A stretch of 8,902 nucleotides of DNA. Source: an uncultured Kangiella sp. Its GTDB lineage: Bacteria > Pseudomonadota > Gammaproteobacteria > Enterobacterales > DSM-103792. Position 1 is the stretch's first letter. The number at the start of each line of letters is the position of its first letter. Below are positions 5,688-8,902 of the stretch, piece by piece. The stretch spans positions 1 to 8,902 of the forward strand of contig CAMLKQ010000079.1 in NCBI GenBank assembly GCA_946480585.1. Direction: 5' to 3'. The notes below the pieces were generated by a model. That model was not told where the DNA came from. It did no database searches and saw nothing but the letters and a program-made list of their open reading frames with translations. The translations under genes and the position numbers were made by a program.

Positions 5688-5945
5688 ATGGCACATAAGA
5701 AGGGTGTATCCAGTTCCCGCAACGGTCGTGAGTCCCATTCCAAGCGTCTGGGCGTGAAAGTGTTCGGTGGCCAGGACGTGGTTGCCGGCAACATCATCAT
5801 TCGCCAGCGCGGCACCGAGTTCCACGCCGGTGACAACGTTGGTATGGGTCGCGACCACACACTGTTCGCGCTGACCAATGGCAAGGTGGCTTTCGTTGAG
5901 AAAGGCAAGCCGATGCGCCGTTACGTGACCGTGCAGCCGAACTAA
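5688..5945 (+). CDS. rpmA: 50S ribosomal protein L27
   Basis: Large-subunit protein whose flexible N-terminus reaches the peptidyl transferase centre. The protein is 85 residues, the standard size. The N-terminus [20 protein letters not shown] is the conserved L27 opening with no cleavable extension of the Firmicutes type, and the signature [19 protein letters not shown] follows in the middle. The ATG is preceded by AGGAG with a nine-base gap. It is the second gene of the rplU operon, with a strong intrinsic terminator about 20 bp after its stop. Confidence 0.98.
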   Translation: MAHKKGVSSSRNGRESHSKRLGVKVFGGQDVVAGNIIIRQRGTEFHAGDNVGMGRDHTLFALTNGKVAFVEKGKPMRRYVTVQPN

Positions 5946-5964
5946 TCGGTCTGTTTGGTACGAC

Positions 5965-5993
5965 AAGGCCCCGCACTGCGGGGCTTTGTTTTT
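5965..5993 (+). terminator. Intrinsic terminator of the rplU-rpmA operon
   Basis: GCCCCGC (5968-5974), loop ACT, GCGGGGC (5978-5984), extended by AAG/TTT pairing, followed by TTTGTTTTT. It is a strong Rho-independent terminator that separates rpmA from obgE, which therefore needs its own promoter. Confidence 0.93.
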
Positions 5994-6025
5994 GGTAGTG
6001 ACTGAAATTTTGTTGAATCATCCGT

Positions 6026-7306
<1,281 letters not shown>

Positions 7307-7338
7307 TCAGCGCACTATCACGACGTTTCGCTTCAAAC

Positions 7339-7373
7339 AAAGACGCCCATCAATCGATGGGCGTCTTTGTTTT
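7339..7373 (+). terminator. Intrinsic terminator after obgE
   Basis: A 13-bp perfect stem (AAAGACGCCCATC at 7339-7351, GATGGGCGTCTTT at 7356-7368) with loop AATC, followed by GTTTT. It is 32 bp past the obgE stop. Confidence 0.9.
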
Positions 7374-7423
7374 GGCCACAGCGCGGCGGATCACATCGTT
7401 ACCAACGACAAAATGCAGACAAC

Positions 7424-7451
7424 AAAAAACCCGGCCTGAGCCGGGTTTTTT
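7424..7451. terminator. Bidirectional terminator between convergent obgE and rpsT
   Basis: A 12-bp perfect stem (AAAAAACCCGGC / GCCGGGTTTTTT) with loop CTGA. The A and T runs give a U tract on either strand. It lies 18 bp past the rpsT stop, so it mainly terminates rpsT from the right, and it also backs up the obgE terminator from the left. Confidence 0.93.
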
Positions 7452-7469
7452 GCGTAATCCGGTAAGGGA

Positions 7470-7733
7470 TTAGGCCATGGCCTTGACGCGAGCCGACAGA
7501 CGGCTCTTGTGACGAGCGGCCTTGTTGGCGTGAATCAGACCTTTGCCAGCGGCGCTGTCGATCACCGGCTGAGCGGTGGTGAAAGCGGCTTGAGCGGCAG
7601 CCTTGTCACCGGCCTCGATGGCCTTGATGACTTTCTTGATGTACGTACGCAGCATCGAACGCTGCGAAGCGTTCAGTTCGCGAGCGCGTTCGGACTGGCG
7701 GGCGCGCTTTTTGGCAGACTTGATGTTGGCCAA
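7470..7733 (-). CDS. rpsT: 30S ribosomal protein S20
   Basis: Small-subunit protein that binds 16S rRNA early in 30S assembly. The protein is 87 residues, as in E. coli, and nearly all helical and basic: [14 protein letters not shown] at the N-terminus and [20 protein letters not shown] at the C-terminus are the family signatures. The start is a TTG at 7733: it gives the conserved (M)ANIKSAKKR opening, has a perfect AGGAG seven bases upstream, and no ATG or GTG fits. A UUG start is also used by E. coli rpsT, where translation is autoregulated by S20. The gene has its own promoter (7797-7825), a leader of about 60 nt with short hairpins, and a bidirectional terminator. It is divergent from murJ, the usual gammaproteobacterial arrangement. 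Confidence 0.97.
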   Translation of the reverse strand: MANIKSAKKRARQSERARELNASQRSMLRTYIKKVIKAIEAGDKAAAQAAFTTAQPVIDSAAGKGLIHANKAARHKSRLSARVKAMA

Positions 7734-7774
7734 GGTCCTACTCCTGAAACTCGGTAAATCGACCGGAAATTCGG

Positions 7775-7788
7775 TTCCACACGTGGAA
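7775..7788 (-). repeat. Small hairpin in the rpsT leader
   Basis: TTCCACGTGTGGAA on the minus strand folds as a 5-bp stem with a four-base loop, 41 bp before the UUG start. A second short pairing (ACCG / CGGT, 7762-7775) abuts it on the ribosome-binding-site side, sharing base 7775. It may take part in S20 feedback control, but this is only inferred from position. Confidence 0.35.
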
Positions 7789-7796
7789 GGGCGCGA

Positions 7797-7825
7797 AATA
7801 TGCCCAAAAAACTGGCCCAAGTCAA
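7797..7825 (-). promoter_or_regulatory. Sigma70-type promoter for rpsT
   Basis: On the minus strand TTGACT (five of six to consensus) is followed by a 17-bp spacer and CATATT (four of six). A GC-rich discriminator (TCGCGCCC) follows, as at growth-rate-regulated ribosomal promoters. It predicts a leader of about 60 nt. Confidence 0.7.
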
Positions 7826-7935
7826 ATGGAATGCGGCTGAAACCGGCAGATTGCCGTGGATTTTCTGGCTCTCGACCGGGCACGGCGCTACCATGCGCGG
7901 CTTCGCGAACACCGATACTAGAACGGGGATTTTTG

Positions 7936-8902
7936 ATGGCGGGCCATTTGCTGCGATCCGGCACCATCGTCAGTGCCATGACGCTGATTTCCCGCATCCT
8001 CGGGCTGGCCCGCGAAGTGGTGGTCGCCAACCTGCTGGGCGCGGGTGTCGCCGCCGACCTGTTCTTCGTCGCCCAGAAAATCCCCAATTTCCTGCGCCGG
8101 CTGTTTGCCGAGGGCGCGTTCTCGCAAGCCTTTATTCCGGTGCTGGCCGAGTACGAGGCCAAGCGCTCGCGCGAAGAAGTGCTGGCGCTGCTGAACAAAG
8201 TCTCCGGAACGTTGGGTCTTATCCTGCTGGTGCTGACGGTGGTGGTGATTGCCGCCGCGCCGGCGGTGATGACGGTCTATGCACCGGGCTTTCGCAGCGA
8301 CCCGGACAAGTTCGCGCTGGCGACCACGCTGCTGCAGATCACCTTTCCTTATTTGCTGTTCATTTCGCTGACCGCGTTCGCCGGCTCGGTGCTGAACAGC
8401 ATCGGCAAGTTTGCTGTGCCGGCCATCACCCCGGTGTTCCTCAGCATCTGCCAGATCATTGCCGCGGTCGCGGTCGCCCCGGGGCTGGAACAGCAGTCGA
8501 TGGCGCTGGCCTGGTCCATTTTCGCCGCCGGTCTCGTCCAGCTGTTGTTCAACCTGCCGTTCCTGTGGAAGGAAGGCCTGTTGCCGAAGCCGCAGTGGGG
8601 CTGGAAAGACGAGGGTGTGCAACGGATTCTGAAGCTGATGGTGCCGGCGATGTTTGCGGTCTCCGTCACCCAGATCAGCCTGCTGCTCGACGTGGTGTTT
8701 GTCAGCTTCCTGCAGGAAAAAAGTGTCTCGTGGCTGTACTACGCCGACCGGCTGCTGGAATTCCCGCTTGGTATCTTCGGTATCGCGATTGCGACCGTGG
8801 TGCTGCCGAGCCTGTCCAAACAGCACGCGGTTGAGAATGCCGACGATTTCAACCGCACCATGGATTGGGGCCTGCGCCTGCTGGTGCTGATCGGCGTGCC
8901 GG
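7936..8902 (+). CDS. murJ: Lipid II flippase MurJ, N-terminal 322 residues, cut by window edge
   Basis: Integral inner-membrane protein of the MOP superfamily that flips lipid II to the periplasm for peptidoglycan synthesis. The frame stays open from ATG 7936 to the window end; the family is usually about 510 residues with 14 membrane helices, so roughly 60% is present. Hallmarks are [10 protein letters not shown] (19-28), [21 protein letters not shown] (35-55), [10 protein letters not shown], and [18 protein letters not shown] near residue 272. Charged residues known to be essential in E. coli MurJ (R18, R24, D39, R52, R270) align with R20, R26, D41, R54 and R272 here. Several hydrophobic segments are evident, for example around residues 95-117. 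The start has GGGGA six bases upstream, a moderate ribosome binding site. It is divergent from rpsT. I see no convincing promoter; a TACCAT at 7889-7894 is the best -10 candidate but lacks a good -35. Confidence 0.97.
   Translation, partial: MAGHLLRSGTIVSAMTLISRILGLAREVVVANLLGAGVAADLFFVAQKIPNFLRRLFAEGAFSQAFIPVLAEYEAKRSREEVLALLNKVSGTLGLILLVLTVVVIAAAPAVMTVYAPGFRSDPDKFALATTLLQITFPYLLFISLTAFAGSVLNSIGKFAVPAITPVFLSICQIIAAVAVAPGLEQQSMALAWSIFAAGLVQLLFNLPFLWKEGLLPKPQWGWKDEGVQRILKLMVPAMFAVSVTQISLLLDVVFVSFLQEKSVSWLYYADRLLEFPLGIFGIAIATVVLPSLSKQHAVENADDFNRTMDWGLRLLVLIGVP

Noticed and set aside
5189..5908. 239-codon open frame on the minus strand
   Set aside because: It is antisense to rplU and rpmA, both certain from sequence.
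7734..8198. N-terminal extension of S20 to a 242-residue protein
   Set aside because: It would run through the promoter and leader. S20 is 87 residues, and the TTG at 7733 has a perfect ribosome binding site.
7800..8834. 344-codon open frame on the plus strand
   Set aside because: It is a shifted frame over murJ. The true murJ frame starts at 7936 and stays open to the window end with all its hallmark residues.

Overview
The window looks like a chromosomal piece of a GC-rich gammaproteobacterium. The evidence is three classic gammaproteobacterial neighbourhoods side by side: ispB divergent from rplU-rpmA-obgE, obgE convergent with rpsT, and rpsT divergent from murJ. L21 (103 aa), L27 (85 aa), S20 (87 aa, UUG start) and IspB (322 aa) have the lengths usual in that class. 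I cannot assign a genus. Nothing suggests a mobile element, prophage, CRISPR array or broken gene; the genes at both edges are merely cut by the window.

Left part (1-3129, all minus strand): a tight four-gene operon, read right to left. It encodes a 'thermostable hemolysin' family protein (GNAT/autoinducer-synthase-like), an AMP-forming acyl/aryl ligase, a heme-oxygenase-fold iron-dependent oxidase of the type often mislabelled TenA, and a short-chain dehydrogenase/reductase cut by the left edge. Junctions are a 4-bp ATGA overlap, a 14-bp gap and a 17-bp overlap. No step is a known housekeeping reaction. Together they look like a small pathway that activates a carboxylic acid, transfers or tailors the acyl group, oxidises it at a non-heme iron site and reduces it with NAD(P)H. 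The first gene's ribosome binding site lies inside a predicted 8-bp hairpin, so translational control is possible. This is the least explained and most interesting part.

Middle (3130-5356): a spacer with inverted repeats; a DUF3293 gene (minus, GTG start); an intrinsic terminator; tRNA-Pro(CGG) with encoded CCA; ispB for the ubiquinone side chain (minus); then a 375-bp spacer carrying divergent promoters for ispB and rplU.

Right part (5240-8902): rplU and rpmA (plus) share a promoter and end at a strong terminator. obgE (plus) has its own promoter of the same architecture and its own terminator. rpsT (minus) ends at a bidirectional terminator facing obgE and has a good sigma70-type promoter and a UUG start. 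murJ (plus), the lipid II flippase gene, is divergent from rpsT and runs off the right edge. These genes serve ribosome assembly, quinone synthesis and peptidoglycan export and are ordinary core genome.
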